Assembly: GCA_900540735.1 (NCBI GenBank)
Contig: UQHB01000012.1
Span: forward strand, 1-64,000
Length of the DNA stretch: 64,000 nucleotides
Direction of reading: 5' to 3'
DNA from: an uncultured Megasphaera sp.
GTDB taxonomy: Bacteria; Bacillota; Negativicutes; Veillonellales; Megasphaeraceae
Numbering within the stretch: position 1 is the first letter of the stretch; each line of letters opens with the position of its first letter. A program made the position numbers and the translations under genes. Below the pieces are notes generated by a model that saw only the letters and a program-made list of their open reading frames with translations, searched no databases and was not told where the DNA came from. Positions 45,454-54,627 of the stretch are shown piece by piece.

Positions 45454-46002
45454 CTACAAGAGAGATTCCCAAAATGCATGAGACGGTTTAGGAATCACTT
45501 CTGTATCGACTAATACACCAAGGCCTTCGCATTCATCCAGGACGGCTTTGACCGACGCTTCTACAGCACCGACATTACCGGTAAAGGTAAAGTACGCTTT
45601 GCCACCAATACCGATACCTAAGCGGAGTTCAATGGCTTCAATAGCAGCTGCCTTTAAGGCAATATCGGCTGCGCGAATCATAAAAGCCAAAGAAAAAGAC
45701 TCAATCACGCCTAAAGCATCTAACTGTTGGGGCATCGTCGTCCCTGTAATGGCTGGGAAAATGCCTTCGTGGACGTTGGGAATGACGACATCATCAATGT
45801 ATGCGCCGCCACACTCCCGCTCGCCAACGGTAATGGCATTTTGGACAGCTGCTACGTCCCCAGAAAGTACAACCATATACTTCCCAGGACACACCGAGCC
45901 TGCTGTAACAACCGCTACATCTGCGGCCTTAATCATCGCATCTGTAGCAAACATGCCTTTGCCAATGCTGGATAATTCCAGCATGCCAATCGCTTTATAC
46001 AT
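45454..46002 (-). CDS. pduT: BMC-T shell protein with iron-sulfur pore, PduT type
   Basis: A 182-residue tandem-BMC protein. C38 in 'TAGSVCPGKYMVV' is at exactly the position that holds a [4Fe-4S] cluster at the trimer pore of PduT. The cluster is thought to pass electrons through the shell. It directly follows pduS, its known partner. Confidence 0.94.
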   Translation of the reverse strand: MYKAIGMLELSSIGKGMFATDAMIKAADVAVVTAGSVCPGKYMVVLSGDVAAVQNAITVGERECGGAYIDDVVIPNVHEGIFPAITGTTMPQQLDALGVIESFSLAFMIRAADIALKAAAIEAIELRLGIGIGGKAYFTFTGNVGAVEASVKAVLDECEGLGVLVDTEVIPKPSHAFWESLL

Positions 46003-46007
46003 ATACG

Positions 46008-47333
46008 TTATCCCTCCCTGCGAATCGTAATTTCATCTGCAGTAATAGCTGTCACCCGTCCATCGATACTCGCATGAACCGCCGCGCCTAAGGCCTTTTC
46101 GGGAATGTCTCCAATGAGTTGTCCCCGCGCGACCTCGTCGCCTACGCTGACGGTCGCTATAGCCGGAGCACCGACATGCTGACGCAGTGAAATCCGTACT
46201 TCTTGCGGCGTAATCGCTACGTCTGTAAACGGTGCGGCCTGGTCAAATTCATACAGCCCTAAGCGGTGAATCAGCCGTTTCACTGGTACTTTCCGATACG
46301 ACCGTGCCGGGTCTGCATGATACGTCGATATCGTCGGCGTGTAACGCAATTTATGTGCGCCAAGCTGCTGTTTTAAGATGAAATTAATCTGATGTGGTTT
46401 TAAATTAGCAGGACAAGCAAATAACGTACATACACCACACTGACTGCATAAGGTTGCCTGCGTCAGCTCCTCTAGTGTAGCAAGGTTGTATTTGACAGCA
46501 CGCACGAGTTTATGCGGATTGAGATTATGTCCCAGTAAATGACGGGGACATAAATCCGTACACATACGGCACTGCTCACAGCCACTACGCCCTTCGCGAA
46601 GAGTCGCCATATTCGTAGCTGTTTTTTTCTGGATTAACGGATGGTCTGCCGGAAGGATAATATAACCTTTCGTATTCTTCCGCACCGTAATAGATTCATC
46701 TTCAATGACCCGTCCCATCATCGGGCCGCCATCGATGACGGCATAGCCTGAAAGATTCGTCACACCCGCAAGGGCTGCGACTTCCTTCATAGGCGTCCCA
46801 ATAGGCACGCGTAAAGTCACTGGATGAGGGACATCGCCAGTAACGGTCAAATACGAGTCCGTCACGGCCTGTCCGTGCATGGCCCCATAAATATTCAAAG
46901 TCGTCTCGACGTTAACTACGACACAACCGACCTGAATAGGAATGCCCCCTTCTGGGACAATACGGCCTGTCGCTTCGTAGACTAAGACCTGTTCGTCCCC
47001 AGCAGGATAAAAATCTGCCATTTCGCAGAGTTCAATGGCAAGCCCTAAGGCTGCAATCCGTTCCCGTAAGATACGAATGACGTCACTATGTTTTTTCTTA
47101 ATGCCAATAATGGCCTTCGTTGCGCCCACAACTCGTGCTACCGCTGCAAAGCCCTGTAAAATCTCGTCCGTATAGAGTACCAGTAACTGTTGGTCTACAC
47201 GTAAGAGCGGTTCGCATTCGGCAGCATTCATGAGCAAATATTCCGCTGTACCGGATACTTTGGCATGCGTCGGAAATCCCGCGCCGCCGGCACCAATGAC
47301 ACCGGCTTGCCTGATTTGATCTACTAGAAGCAC
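46008..47333 (-). CDS. pduS: PduS-type iron-sulfur flavoprotein (RnfC-like)
   Basis: A 441-residue RnfC-related oxidoreductase with the NADH/FMN Gly-rich loop 'GVIGAGGAGFPTHAK' near 11 and two [4Fe-4S] sites ('CEQCRMCTDLCPRH' near 252, 'CSQCGVCTLFACP' near 297). In B12-dependent Pdu systems PduS serves cobalamin reduction. Here, in a B12-independent locus, it more likely shuttles electrons with PduT to regenerate cofactor or to reduce the activase. The GTG at 47333 follows GAGGTG by 6 nt and is preferred to the GTG at 47342, which overlaps that ribosome site. First gene of the locus. Confidence 0.9.
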   Translation of the reverse strand: MLLVDQIRQAGVIGAGGAGFPTHAKVSGTAEYLLMNAAECEPLLRVDQQLLVLYTDEILQGFAAVARVVGATKAIIGIKKKHSDVIRILRERIAALGLAIELCEMADFYPAGDEQVLVYEATGRIVPEGGIPIQVGCVVVNVETTLNIYGAMHGQAVTDSYLTVTGDVPHPVTLRVPIGTPMKEVAALAGVTNLSGYAVIDGGPMMGRVIEDESITVRKNTKGYIILPADHPLIQKKTATNMATLREGRSGCEQCRMCTDLCPRHLLGHNLNPHKLVRAVKYNLATLEELTQATLCSQCGVCTLFACPANLKPHQINFILKQQLGAHKLRYTPTISTYHADPARSYRKVPVKRLIHRLGLYEFDQAAPFTDVAITPQEVRISLRQHVGAPAIATVSVGDEVARGQLIGDIPEKALGAAVHASIDGRVTAITADEITIRREG

Positions 47334-47791
47334 TCGCTTCACCTCGATATGATAGAGTATCCGAATTGGAATGCAGCTGTCAAACTGTTATGATTATTAT
47401 ATCATCATTGTATTTACGAAAAGAATAGGTGTCATGACAGGACGATAAGATGAGCGCAAAATTTTGTGATTATCATAAAAATGTGTTATTTTTCAGAGAA
47501 TGTATATTAATAGAAAAAGAAAATCATTGTATCTCTTTGAAAAATCCATAAGAAAAATTTAGAATTACATAGATATAATTTATATTAGAAAAAATTTTTA
47601 TTTTTCTTCATATTTATATTGACAATCAGAGTCAATAGTTGTTAAATATCACCATAATGTAAAATCGAGAACTAGTTTTAGATTTCAACTTATACCATAC
47701 AAAAAATCATCAAACAGTTCTATACTATGCCATTTTTCAGTAAATTAATATATGACATAGCATAAATATATTATTTTGGGGGGCAATTATT
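47334..47791. other. Divergent control region between BMC locus and autotransporter
   Basis: About 450 nt, very AT-rich, no gene seen. On the minus strand a TATAAT lies at about 47396-47401 without a good -35, which suits an activator-dependent promoter for the BMC operon. The palindrome TGTCATGACA (47430-47439) lies upstream of it. On the plus strand TTGACA (47619-47624) with a 17-nt spacer and TTAAAT is a possible autotransporter promoter. Confidence 0.5.
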
Positions 47792-48603
47792 ATGAAAACG
47801 ATTACTAAAAAATCGAACACTTGATTAGTGGCCTTATTCTTGCCAGCCTCATGACGAGTGCAGCTCTCGGTGCAAGCTCCGTCGCTAATGGCGAAAATGC
47901 TACTGCTGTCGGTGCTGGCGCAACTATTGCCGATACGGTCACGAACGGTACAGCTATTGGTGCAGGTGCACAAGCTGCAGCCAATAACAGTACGGCCATC
48001 GGTGCAGGCAGCTTAGCAACAGAAGAAAATTCCATCTCCTTTGGTAATTCCTCTACTGGCACATACTATAAATTGACGAACGTTGCTGACGGCACAGTTA
48101 GTGCTGATTCGCATGACATCGTCTCTGGCGGCCAGTTATATACAGAACAAGTAACGCGTGAAAAGAACGAAGCTATCTTACAAAGCCAAGTAACGAACTT
48201 AAACACAAACGTTAAAGACTTAGGCAAAGAAATCGACAGCGTCGGTGCTGTTTCGGCAGCTATCGCTGGCCTCCATCCCTTAGATTATGATGGCACAGGC
48301 TCGAAATTCCAGCTCTCCGCTGCAGCTGGCACGTATGATGGAAAACAAGCCGTTGCTCTCGGTGGTTTCTATCATGCCAATCCGGATGTCCTCATTTCCC
48401 TCGCTGCATCGACAGATTTTGGCGAACACAAAACAGCTGCTAACTTGGGCGCAACCTTCCGCATCGGTGAAGGCAGCTCCATCCCGGCTAACCAAAATTC
48501 AGAAATTCTCTCTAAAGTCAACGCTCTCGTTGATGACGTAGCTACATTAAAAGAAGAAAACGAAACCTTAAAAGCACAACTTGCAGCTATGCAAGCAAAA
48601 TAA
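47792..48603 (+). CDS. Small YadA-type trimeric autotransporter, frame broken in the signal peptide
   Basis: From the ATG at 47792 the frame stops after ten codons. The frame from 47821 encodes the rest: hydrophobic 'LISGLILASLMTSAALG', YadA-head repeats ('TAVGAGATIA', 'TAIGAGAQAA', 'TAIGAGSLA'), a short stalk (about 85-135) and a YadA anchor ('AAIAGLHPLDYDGTGSKF' to 'ATFRIG'). One extra A in the A6 tract at 47807-47812 would join the two frames into an ordinary signal peptide. Also unusual is a G6 run (47778-47783) at the ribosome site. After the barrel about 40 residues of coiled coil follow ('ATLKEENETLKAQLAAM'), which would lie in the periplasm. Confidence 0.8.
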
Positions 48604-48627
48604 AAACTCTCTCTCCTCTTACAAAGG

Positions 48628-48663
48628 AAAGCCTTGTTATGAATACTCATAGCAAGGCTTTTC
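48628..48663 (+). terminator. Terminator of the autotransporter gene
   Basis: AAAGCCTTGTTATG and CATAGCAAGGCTTT form a long stem followed by T-rich sequence on the plus strand, just after the stop at 48603. Confidence 0.88.
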
Positions 48664-48676
48664 TCTTACACAAGAA

Positions 48677-48714
48677 AAAGCCTGCTAAAAGACGTATCTT
48701 CTAGCAGGCTTTTA
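48677..48714 (-). terminator. Terminator of the second GlcD-type gene
   Basis: AAAAGCCTGCTA / TAGCAGGCTTTT forms a perfect stem; on the minus strand a T-run follows. It faces the autotransporter terminator, giving back-to-back termination of convergent genes. Confidence 0.88.
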
Positions 48715-48726
48715 TAGGATATGCTA

Positions 48727-50127
48727 TTAGTTAGCTTCGATGACTTTGCCAGGATTCAAAATCCAATTCGGGTCGAGAGCCCGTTTGATTTCTTTCATGA
48801 CTTCTAATTCTGTCGGTTCTGTATATTCTTCCATGTATTTCAACCGTTTGAAGCCAATGCCGTGTTCCCCAGAGAGGCGGCCACCCATGCCATAGACGTA
48901 TTTATACGCAGTAGCACGGAATTCTTTTAATTGTTTTTCCCATTCTTCATCGCTCATATCGCATTTCAAAATCTGGAAATGGAGATTGCCGTCGCCAGCA
49001 TGAGCCAAACAGAAGAGACGGAAATCGTATTTCTTGCTTTCCGCAACGAGTTTCTGAATGAGTTCAGCAATTTTATTGACTGGTACGACCAAGTCTTCTG
49101 ACGTAGCCACTTTCGAGAATTTACGCGTACTTTCGAGGCAGCTGCGGCGAACTTTCCAGACGCGGTCGTCTGCTTCGAGAATATCTGTTGCGCCAGCTTC
49201 TTCGCAAATAGCCGAGAGTTTTTCCATTTTATCGTCTAATTCGTCTTCGTTGAAGGTTTCAATGGAAATGATGTCATAGCAGCCATCGTCGTGGTGCGGT
49301 AATTTAATTTCTGCGTAGTCACTGGCACTACGGACGAAGTTATTATCCATAAATTCAACAGATGTCGGGTTGAGGCCGGCTTTGACGAGTTTCGGTACGA
49401 GAGCTGTCGCTTTGGCAAGGTCTGTGAAGACAGCGAGGACATCAAGACGATACGGAGGCAACGGGACAAGTTTTAACGTTGCTTTCGTGATGATACCGAG
49501 GGTCCCTTCCGAGCCGATGACGAGCTGGTCTAAGCAGTAGCCAGTAGAACATTTTTTAAGGGCTGCACCAAAATGCGTAATTTTACCTGTCGGCAAAACG
49601 ACTTCAATCGCATAGACTTGGTGCCGTGTCGTACCGTAGCGGACGGCTTTGTTACCGCCAGCATTGGTTGCCAAGTTACCGCCAATGAGGCAGCTATCGG
49701 CACTACATGGGTCGCCTGCATACAAGAGGCCGTGGTCATGAGCCATGTTCTGAATATCAATCGTACGCACCCCTGCTTCAACGGTCATGTACATGCCTTC
49801 TTCGTTAAAATCAAGGATTTTATTCATCCGTTCCATAAGGAGGACAATGCCGTGATATGCTGGGACAGCACCACAGCTAACGCTTGTACCAGCACTACGC
49901 GGCGTAACAGGTACTTTGAATTTGTTAGCGACCTTCATAACACCTGCTACTTCTTCCGTGCTAGCTGGCAGCACGACGACTTCTGGTTTGCACCAAAAGC
50001 TCGGTGCTAAACTTTCGTCTGCTTTATATACTTCGAGGACATCGTCATCAGTTTTGACGTATTTGTCGCCAACGACATCCCGCAATGCTTGCAATACTTC
50101 TGGTGTAACTGGATTATATTGTTCCAT
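48727..50127 (-). CDS. FAD-linked oxidase, GlcD / D-lactate dehydrogenase type (second copy)
   Basis: A 466-residue paralog of the protein at 14165-15568, with the same signatures: 'PRSAGTSVSCGAVPAYHG' near 80, 'SCLIGGNLATNAGGNK' near 145, 'IGSEGTLGIITKA' near 203 and 'LSGEHGIGFKRL' near 420. The ATG at 50127 follows AAAGGGGATT; the upstream start at 50154 has no ribosome site. Its neighbour larA could supply D-lactate from L-lactate. No etf genes are adjacent. Confidence 0.88.
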   Translation of the reverse strand: MEQYNPVTPEVLQALRDVVGDKYVKTDDDVLEVYKADESLAPSFWCKPEVVVLPASTEEVAGVMKVANKFKVPVTPRSAGTSVSCGAVPAYHGIVLLMERMNKILDFNEEGMYMTVEAGVRTIDIQNMAHDHGLLYAGDPCSADSCLIGGNLATNAGGNKAVRYGTTRHQVYAIEVVLPTGKITHFGAALKKCSTGYCLDQLVIGSEGTLGIITKATLKLVPLPPYRLDVLAVFTDLAKATALVPKLVKAGLNPTSVEFMDNNFVRSASDYAEIKLPHHDDGCYDIISIETFNEDELDDKMEKLSAICEEAGATDILEADDRVWKVRRSCLESTRKFSKVATSEDLVVPVNKIAELIQKLVAESKKYDFRLFCLAHAGDGNLHFQILKCDMSDEEWEKQLKEFRATAYKYVYGMGGRLSGEHGIGFKRLKYMEEYTEPTELEVMKEIKRALDPNWILNPGKVIEAN

Positions 50128-50295
50128 ACTATGTAAATCCCCTTTATCTTTCATTTATCGCAACGGCTGTTCCAATAAGTGCAACAGCGATTCGGTACTT
50201 GTTATTATAGTACAATGCAAGGGATTTGTCTTCTCTTTTTCGTAGAAAATCATATATATTTTACTCATTCCATTATATGCCTTCAAGTAATAAAT

Positions 50296-50336
50296 AAAGG
50301 CAAAACGTATGCCGTAAAGTTATACGTTTTACCTTT
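50296..50336 (-). terminator. Terminator of larA
   Basis: AAAGGCAAAACGTAT and ATACGTTTTACCTTT pair with one mismatch around an 11-nt loop. It lies about 30 nt after the larA stop. Confidence 0.65.
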
Positions 50337-50364
50337 GGTTTACTTTTATTAATTTCGATAAACG

Positions 50365-51663
50365 TTACTGTAAGACAGGGAATGTTGCTGCTGCATGGCC
50401 CATAATAGTGACTTTGTAGTCGTCTTTCCCTTCTTTAGCCAATTCTGCTTTGGCCATAGCCCACGCTTCTTCGAGGGTTGCTGCCGGGATTTGACCGCTT
50501 TGACGGATAATGTCAAAGTTTTCCGGCCGTGTAACGATGTAGACGTGCTTCATAGAGTTAATGATGCAGTGCGCTTTGAAAGCTACGAAAGCAGGAATGG
50601 AAAAGTCTGCACGCAAATTTTTTTCAAACTGATCCATATCGCTGCGGAAGAACCAATCTGTAAAGATAGCCGGTTCTTTAATATCCGGGCAATCGAGGGT
50701 GAAAATCATCATGCCGCCCGGTTTCGTAGCGAAGACAGAATTCATGTGAGCTTTCATGCTCTGATAGAGATTCATGTCTTTCGGATAGCCACCGGCAGAG
50801 CCGATAGTCACGTCTGCTTGTTCCTGAATGGGCACACTAGCAATACGGAGCAAATCGTCGCATCCTTTTTTCCACGCGTCATACCAATGACCACCAACGA
50901 CTTCATAGAGGTCACCGTCCGCTGTGAAGACTGTATTAACGAGGAAGGCTGGGTTCAATAAGGCCGCTGCTTCTTTCATGTCTTTATGGAGCGGATTGTT
51001 TTCAAGGAGGCTCGTTTCGCAGAGCGGATTGCAACCGCCGCCTAATTCTTCGGTCAAGGCTAAGGCATGGTTACGCATAATCGTTTCGTAGCTTGCAATG
51101 CCGGGCAAGACCGATTTACGGCCGCCGCCAAAGCCAGCCATGGGATGGAAGGACACAGCACCCGTCAAGATGACTTTATCTGCGTCGACAGCCCGTTTAT
51201 CTAAATAGACATCGTTGCCGTGGCTCGTCGTGCCTACACAGGTCAAGAGGTCTTTGTTGCGGCAATCGTGATTGACTATCTTCACCCGTTTGACCATAGC
51301 TTCACCGCAGACAATAGCGTCTTCTGCCGGTGTGTGCGCCCGGTGCGTTCCTTGGGCCGTAATGACCGTAATTTGGCTATCTGCAACGCCAATGCGGTTG
51401 AGTTCATCGACGATGACTGGGAGCATCTGCGCCGTATGGACAGGGCGCGTAATGTCACTGACGATGATGGCTACTGTATCAGTCGGTGTAATGACTTCTC
51501 CTAAGGGCGCACTGCCAATAGGATGACGGAGCGCGTCGAGGACGGCTGCAGCTTCATCGGTTACAGCCTGAGTCGGTGTACCGTGTAAATCATATAAGAC
51601 GTGCGTTTCGTCGAGGGAAACAGTTTGCGTTCCTTTGCCGCAAGGCAGAGAATAGGTTTTCAT
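50365..51663 (-). CDS. larA: LarA-type nickel-dependent lactate racemase
   Basis: Interconverts D- and L-lactate (or a related 2-hydroxyacid) with the nickel-pincer nucleotide cofactor. In the 432-residue protein the residues known for Lactobacillus plantarum LarA are found with an offset of one: H107 ('GTHRAH'), H173 ('SFHPMAGF'), K183 ('GGGRKS', the cofactor-linking Lys) and H199 ('RNHAL', nickel ligand). 'SDITRPVH' is the substrate/phosphate loop. The cofactor genes larB, larC and larE are not in the window. LarA homologs have diverse substrates; the neighbouring lactate dehydrogenase-type gene favours lactate. Confidence 0.87.
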   Translation of the reverse strand: MKTYSLPCGKGTQTVSLDETHVLYDLHGTPTQAVTDEAAAVLDALRHPIGSAPLGEVITPTDTVAIIVSDITRPVHTAQMLPVIVDELNRIGVADSQITVITAQGTHRAHTPAEDAIVCGEAMVKRVKIVNHDCRNKDLLTCVGTTSHGNDVYLDKRAVDADKVILTGAVSFHPMAGFGGGRKSVLPGIASYETIMRNHALALTEELGGGCNPLCETSLLENNPLHKDMKEAAALLNPAFLVNTVFTADGDLYEVVGGHWYDAWKKGCDDLLRIASVPIQEQADVTIGSAGGYPKDMNLYQSMKAHMNSVFATKPGGMMIFTLDCPDIKEPAIFTDWFFRSDMDQFEKNLRADFSIPAFVAFKAHCIINSMKHVYIVTRPENFDIIRQSGQIPAATLEEAWAMAKAELAKEGKDDYKVTIMGHAAATFPVLQ

Positions 51664-51686
51664 TTGTATAAATACCTTCTTTACAA

Positions 51687-51857
51687 TTAAATGTCAATGA
51701 ATAAATTCCATCGGCCCATAAACAGCACCACAATACTGCGCACGAAGAGCAGCACAAACAGTCCTGTCGTCAAGACAATTAAGAAGTTTTCAAAATTCTC
51801 CATGTGATGGGCTTTATAACGAAGGATAGACACAGCGTGGGCAATTTGGAGTAACAT
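51687..51857 (-). CDS. Small membrane protein in the larA operon
   Basis: A 56-residue frame between the GntR gene and larA. The ATG at 51857 follows AAAGAGGCGACC. Residues 1-18 carry 'LQIAHAVSILRYKAHH' and residues 22-48 form one hydrophobic segment ('FLIVLTTGLFVLLFVRSIVVLF'), ending near 'GRWNLFIDI'. It fills the gap almost exactly (15 nt after GntR, 23 nt before larA), which argues for a real gene. No family is recognised; a partner of a lactate transporter or of LarA is a guess. Confidence 0.7.
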   Translation of the reverse strand: MLLQIAHAVSILRYKAHHMENFENFLIVLTTGLFVLLFVRSIVVLFMGRWNLFIDI

Positions 51858-51872
51858 ATAAGGTCGCCTCTT

Positions 51873-52619
51873 TTACGTTGAATCCTTGGGTTTTGGAAAT
51901 AATTCATGGATTTGCCGGGCTGATTCTTCATTTTCCCGAATCCCTTTTAACAGCGTTTTTTCAGAATTTTCCATGTGCTTTTTCGCAACTTTCCGGGCCA
52001 TAGCACTGTTGTGGTTGGCAATGTTTTCTACCATTTGCCGATGTTCTTCCCACGTTGCTGCCAGTCGGCCAGGATAATGCATGGAAATAGAACGGAAGCG
52101 CAGCATTTGTTCTCGTAAATTATGGAGTATATCGACGAGACGCTGGTTGCGGCTCGCATGATATAAGGCATCGTGGAAGCGAATGTCAGCGTCGACGATT
52201 TTTTCAAAGTCATCGTGAGCCATATATTCATTGATTTCCACTAAAATACGTTCCAAATACTCTAATTCATCCGTCGTAATCCGTTCTGCCGCTAGACCCG
52301 CTGCTAGTTCTTCGAGGGCACTGCGGATTTCAAAGACCTGGGCAATATCCTTTAAGGAAATATCAGCAACGTACGTGCCACGGCGCGGCACCATGACGAC
52401 AAAGCCTTCTTGTTCAAGCTTACGAATGGCTTCGCGAATAGGCGTACGGCTCACACCGAGTTCGTCAGCGAGCTGAATTTCCATGAGCCGTTCCCCAGGC
52501 TGGAGCACACCGTCCTTGATGGCTTGCCGAAGCGATTCGCTGACGACTTCGCGCAGGGGCTTATACGCATCCAGTTGAATCGGCTCGAGTTTGTGTTGTC
52601 TTGGTTTAGTCGGTTTCAT
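51873..52619 (-). CDS. GntR-family regulator, FadR/FCD type
   Basis: A 248-residue regulator: an N-terminal winged HTH (about 20-85, 'GVSRTPIREAIRKLEQEGFV') and an FCD ligand domain (about 95-225) whose metal-binding His/Asp residues lie in 'DADIRFHDALYHASRN', 'WEEHRQMVENI' and a later His. LldR-type relatives respond to lactate. It leads the larA operon, so control of lactate use is likely. The ATG at 52619 follows GGGGGTGAG. Its start overlaps the ispE end. Confidence 0.88.
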   Translation of the reverse strand: MKPTKPRQHKLEPIQLDAYKPLREVVSESLRQAIKDGVLQPGERLMEIQLADELGVSRTPIREAIRKLEQEGFVVMVPRRGTYVADISLKDIAQVFEIRSALEELAAGLAAERITTDELEYLERILVEINEYMAHDDFEKIVDADIRFHDALYHASRNQRLVDILHNLREQMLRFRSISMHYPGRLAATWEEHRQMVENIANHNSAMARKVAKKHMENSEKTLLKGIRENEESARQIHELFPKPKDST

Positions 52620-53478
52620 GCGGATTGTACTCACCCCCTGTAAGCGTAGTTTTATATACATCTATATAGGTTTCCTGCAAAAGGGCAGTATATATAGTAT
52701 CTATATCTTTCGTTGGCGGCACGAGGGCAAAGGTCGTCGGGCCGCTGCCGGAAACGAGCGGTACGAGCCCATGGCTTCGTAATAGGTCATAGCAAGTAGT
52801 AATTTCCGGGACCACTGGCTGAACGAGGCGGACGAACGTATTCCCCATCGACGCTATTAAAGCTCCTTGGTCTTGCTCAGTAATAGCCTTGATGACGGCT
52901 GCTACATCGACATCGACTTGTGGGGCTGTCGTATCGAATAAGGCATAGGCCTCCTTCGTCTGAACCGTCGTATGCGGATGGACAACGAGGACGTGCCACT
53001 GAGGCAGCGTTGGTAATGGCGTTAACACATCGCCAATGCCTTGACCGCGCATGGTGCCACCGTAGACACAAAAAGGCACATCCGCACCAAGGGCAGCCCC
53101 TATTTTCGCCAGGGTATCAAGAGATAAGCCTAAGTTCCACAAGCGATTGAGGCCACGCAAGACAGCGGCACAGTCCGTACTGCCACCGGCAAGGCCAGCA
53201 GCTATGGGAATCTTTTTTTCTAAATGAATAGCCACGCCTTTTGGTATCCCTGTATAGTCACACATAGCACGATAGGCCTTATAGGCCAAATTCGTTTCAT
53301 TACAAGGAAGTCCTGCAAGAGATGACGTTAGCGAAAAGGAATCTGCATCGGTGAGGGTAATCGTATCACAAAGGCCGATAGATTGAAATACCGTATCTAT
53401 CGTATGGTATCCATCGTCGCGACGGCCTGTAATTTGTAGTGCCAAGTTCACTTTGCCATACCCAATTTCTCTAATCAT
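52606..53478 (-). CDS. ispE: 4-diphosphocytidyl-2-C-methyl-D-erythritol kinase
   Basis: Fourth step of the MEP isoprenoid pathway. The 290-residue GHMP kinase begins 'YGKVNLALQITGRRDDGYH' and has the ATP loop 'PIAAGLAGGSTDCAAVLRGL' near 90, then 'LVSGSGPTTFAL' near 247. It overlaps the GntR gene start by 14 nt, and ispE next to a GntR-type gene is probably coincidental cotranscription. Confidence 0.95.
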   Translation of the reverse strand: MIREIGYGKVNLALQITGRRDDGYHTIDTVFQSIGLCDTITLTDADSFSLTSSLAGLPCNETNLAYKAYRAMCDYTGIPKGVAIHLEKKIPIAAGLAGGSTDCAAVLRGLNRLWNLGLSLDTLAKIGAALGADVPFCVYGGTMRGQGIGDVLTPLPTLPQWHVLVVHPHTTVQTKEAYALFDTTAPQVDVDVAAVIKAITEQDQGALIASMGNTFVRLVQPVVPEITTCYDLLRSHGLVPLVSGSGPTTFALVPPTKDIDTIYTALLQETYIDVYKTTLTGGEYNPHETD

Positions 53479-53509
53479 ACCCTATTGTCCACTCCCTGTG
53501 TAAAAGATA

Positions 53510-53537
53510 TTGATAAAATTGTAACCTATGTTATAAT
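53510..53537 (+). promoter_or_regulatory. Promoter of the YitT-family gene
   Basis: TTGATA (53510-53515), a 16-nt spacer and TATAAT (53532-53537) lie 118 nt before the ATG. The leader shows no known riboswitch. Confidence 0.65.
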
Positions 53538-53655
53538 GAGACGTACTAGACGACGCACGTTGCATCGCCTCGTATGGATGATACCATACCATCTTGATTA
53601 TACCGTTTTTTCTTTTATTTTACAATTCTTTCTGTACCCATAGGAGAAGAGACAC

Positions 53656-54594
53656 ATGAATGTAAAAAAACTTCATATTTCTTGGAAATCCGAAGCAGTT
53701 CCGCACATCGCATCTTTCGTTGGCAATTTCATTGCTGCTGTAGGCATTAATGCCTTCTTCATTCCCCAGCACCTCCTCAGCAACGGCATTAGCGGTGTAG
53801 CCATCATCTTCTACTTCCTCATTGGCGTTCCTGCCGGTATTGCTAACTTTGTGCTCAACATCCCAATTATGATTGCGTGCTACAAATTCATGGGTAGACG
53901 GTACACGATCATTAGCGTCATTGGCACATTCTGGCTCTCTTTCCTCATGAGCCTGACATCTTTCATTGCCGATTGGAAAATCATTGAAGACCCAATGCTC
54001 TCGTGTATTGCCGGCGGCCTCGTCACAGGCGTAGGCTTTGGCATCCTCTACCGCTATAACGTCAATAGCGGCGGCCTCGATGTAGTCGGCGCGATTATGA
54101 AGAAATTCTACTCCCTCGATATTGCCAATGTCGTCATGGGCCTCAATACATTGATTCTCTTCGTCGCGGCCTTTATGTTTTCCATTCAGCTCGCTGTCCT
54201 GACGTTCGTCGGCATTTACATCGGCACGTATATTACCAATAAAGTCGTCATCGGCTTACGGCAACGGAAATCAGTCATTATCATTTCTAATCGCTCTGAT
54301 GTCATTGCAAACATCCTCATGCGCTACGTCGGTCACGGCGCGACCTTCTTGCACGGCCAAGGAGCTTACACGATGCAAGATAAACGCGTCATTTACGCCG
54401 TCATTAAGCTCACAGAAGTAGCAAAAGTCAAAGAACTAGTCAATAAATTAGACCCGAAAGCCTTCATGATTATTAGCGACGCATCCGAAGTCATTGGCCG
54501 AGGCTTCACAGGCCCAGCCGTCAAATACCACGAATATCCTGGCGACGCATTATCCATCCCTCGTACGAAGAAAAATATGCCCTCTGAGTTTTAA
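53656..54594 (+). CDS. YitT-family (DUF161/DUF2179) membrane protein
   Basis: A 312-residue protein with five to six membrane segments in residues 20-195 ('AAVGINAFFIPQHLLSNGIS' split, 'GGLVTGVGFGILYRYNVNSGG' split) and a soluble C-terminal DUF2179 domain (about 215-285, 'HGQGAYTMQDKRVIYAVIKL'). The family is common in Firmicutes; its substrate is unknown. A single gene with its own promoter. The start follows AGGAGAAGAGAC. Confidence 0.88.
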   Translation: MNVKKLHISWKSEAVPHIASFVGNFIAAVGINAFFIPQHLLSNGISGVAIIFYFLIGVPAGIANFVLNIPIMIACYKFMGRRYTIISVIGTFWLSFLMSLTSFIADWKIIEDPMLSCIAGGLVTGVGFGILYRYNVNSGGLDVVGAIMKKFYSLDIANVVMGLNTLILFVAAFMFSIQLAVLTFVGIYIGTYITNKVVIGLRQRKSVIIISNRSDVIANILMRYVGHGATFLHGQGAYTMQDKRVIYAVIKLTEVAKVKELVNKLDPKAFMIISDASEVIGRGFTGPAVKYHEYPGDALSIPRTKKNMPSEF

Positions 54595-54627
54595 AACAGA
54601 GCTTTCTCTTTCAACCGGTAGATGTAA

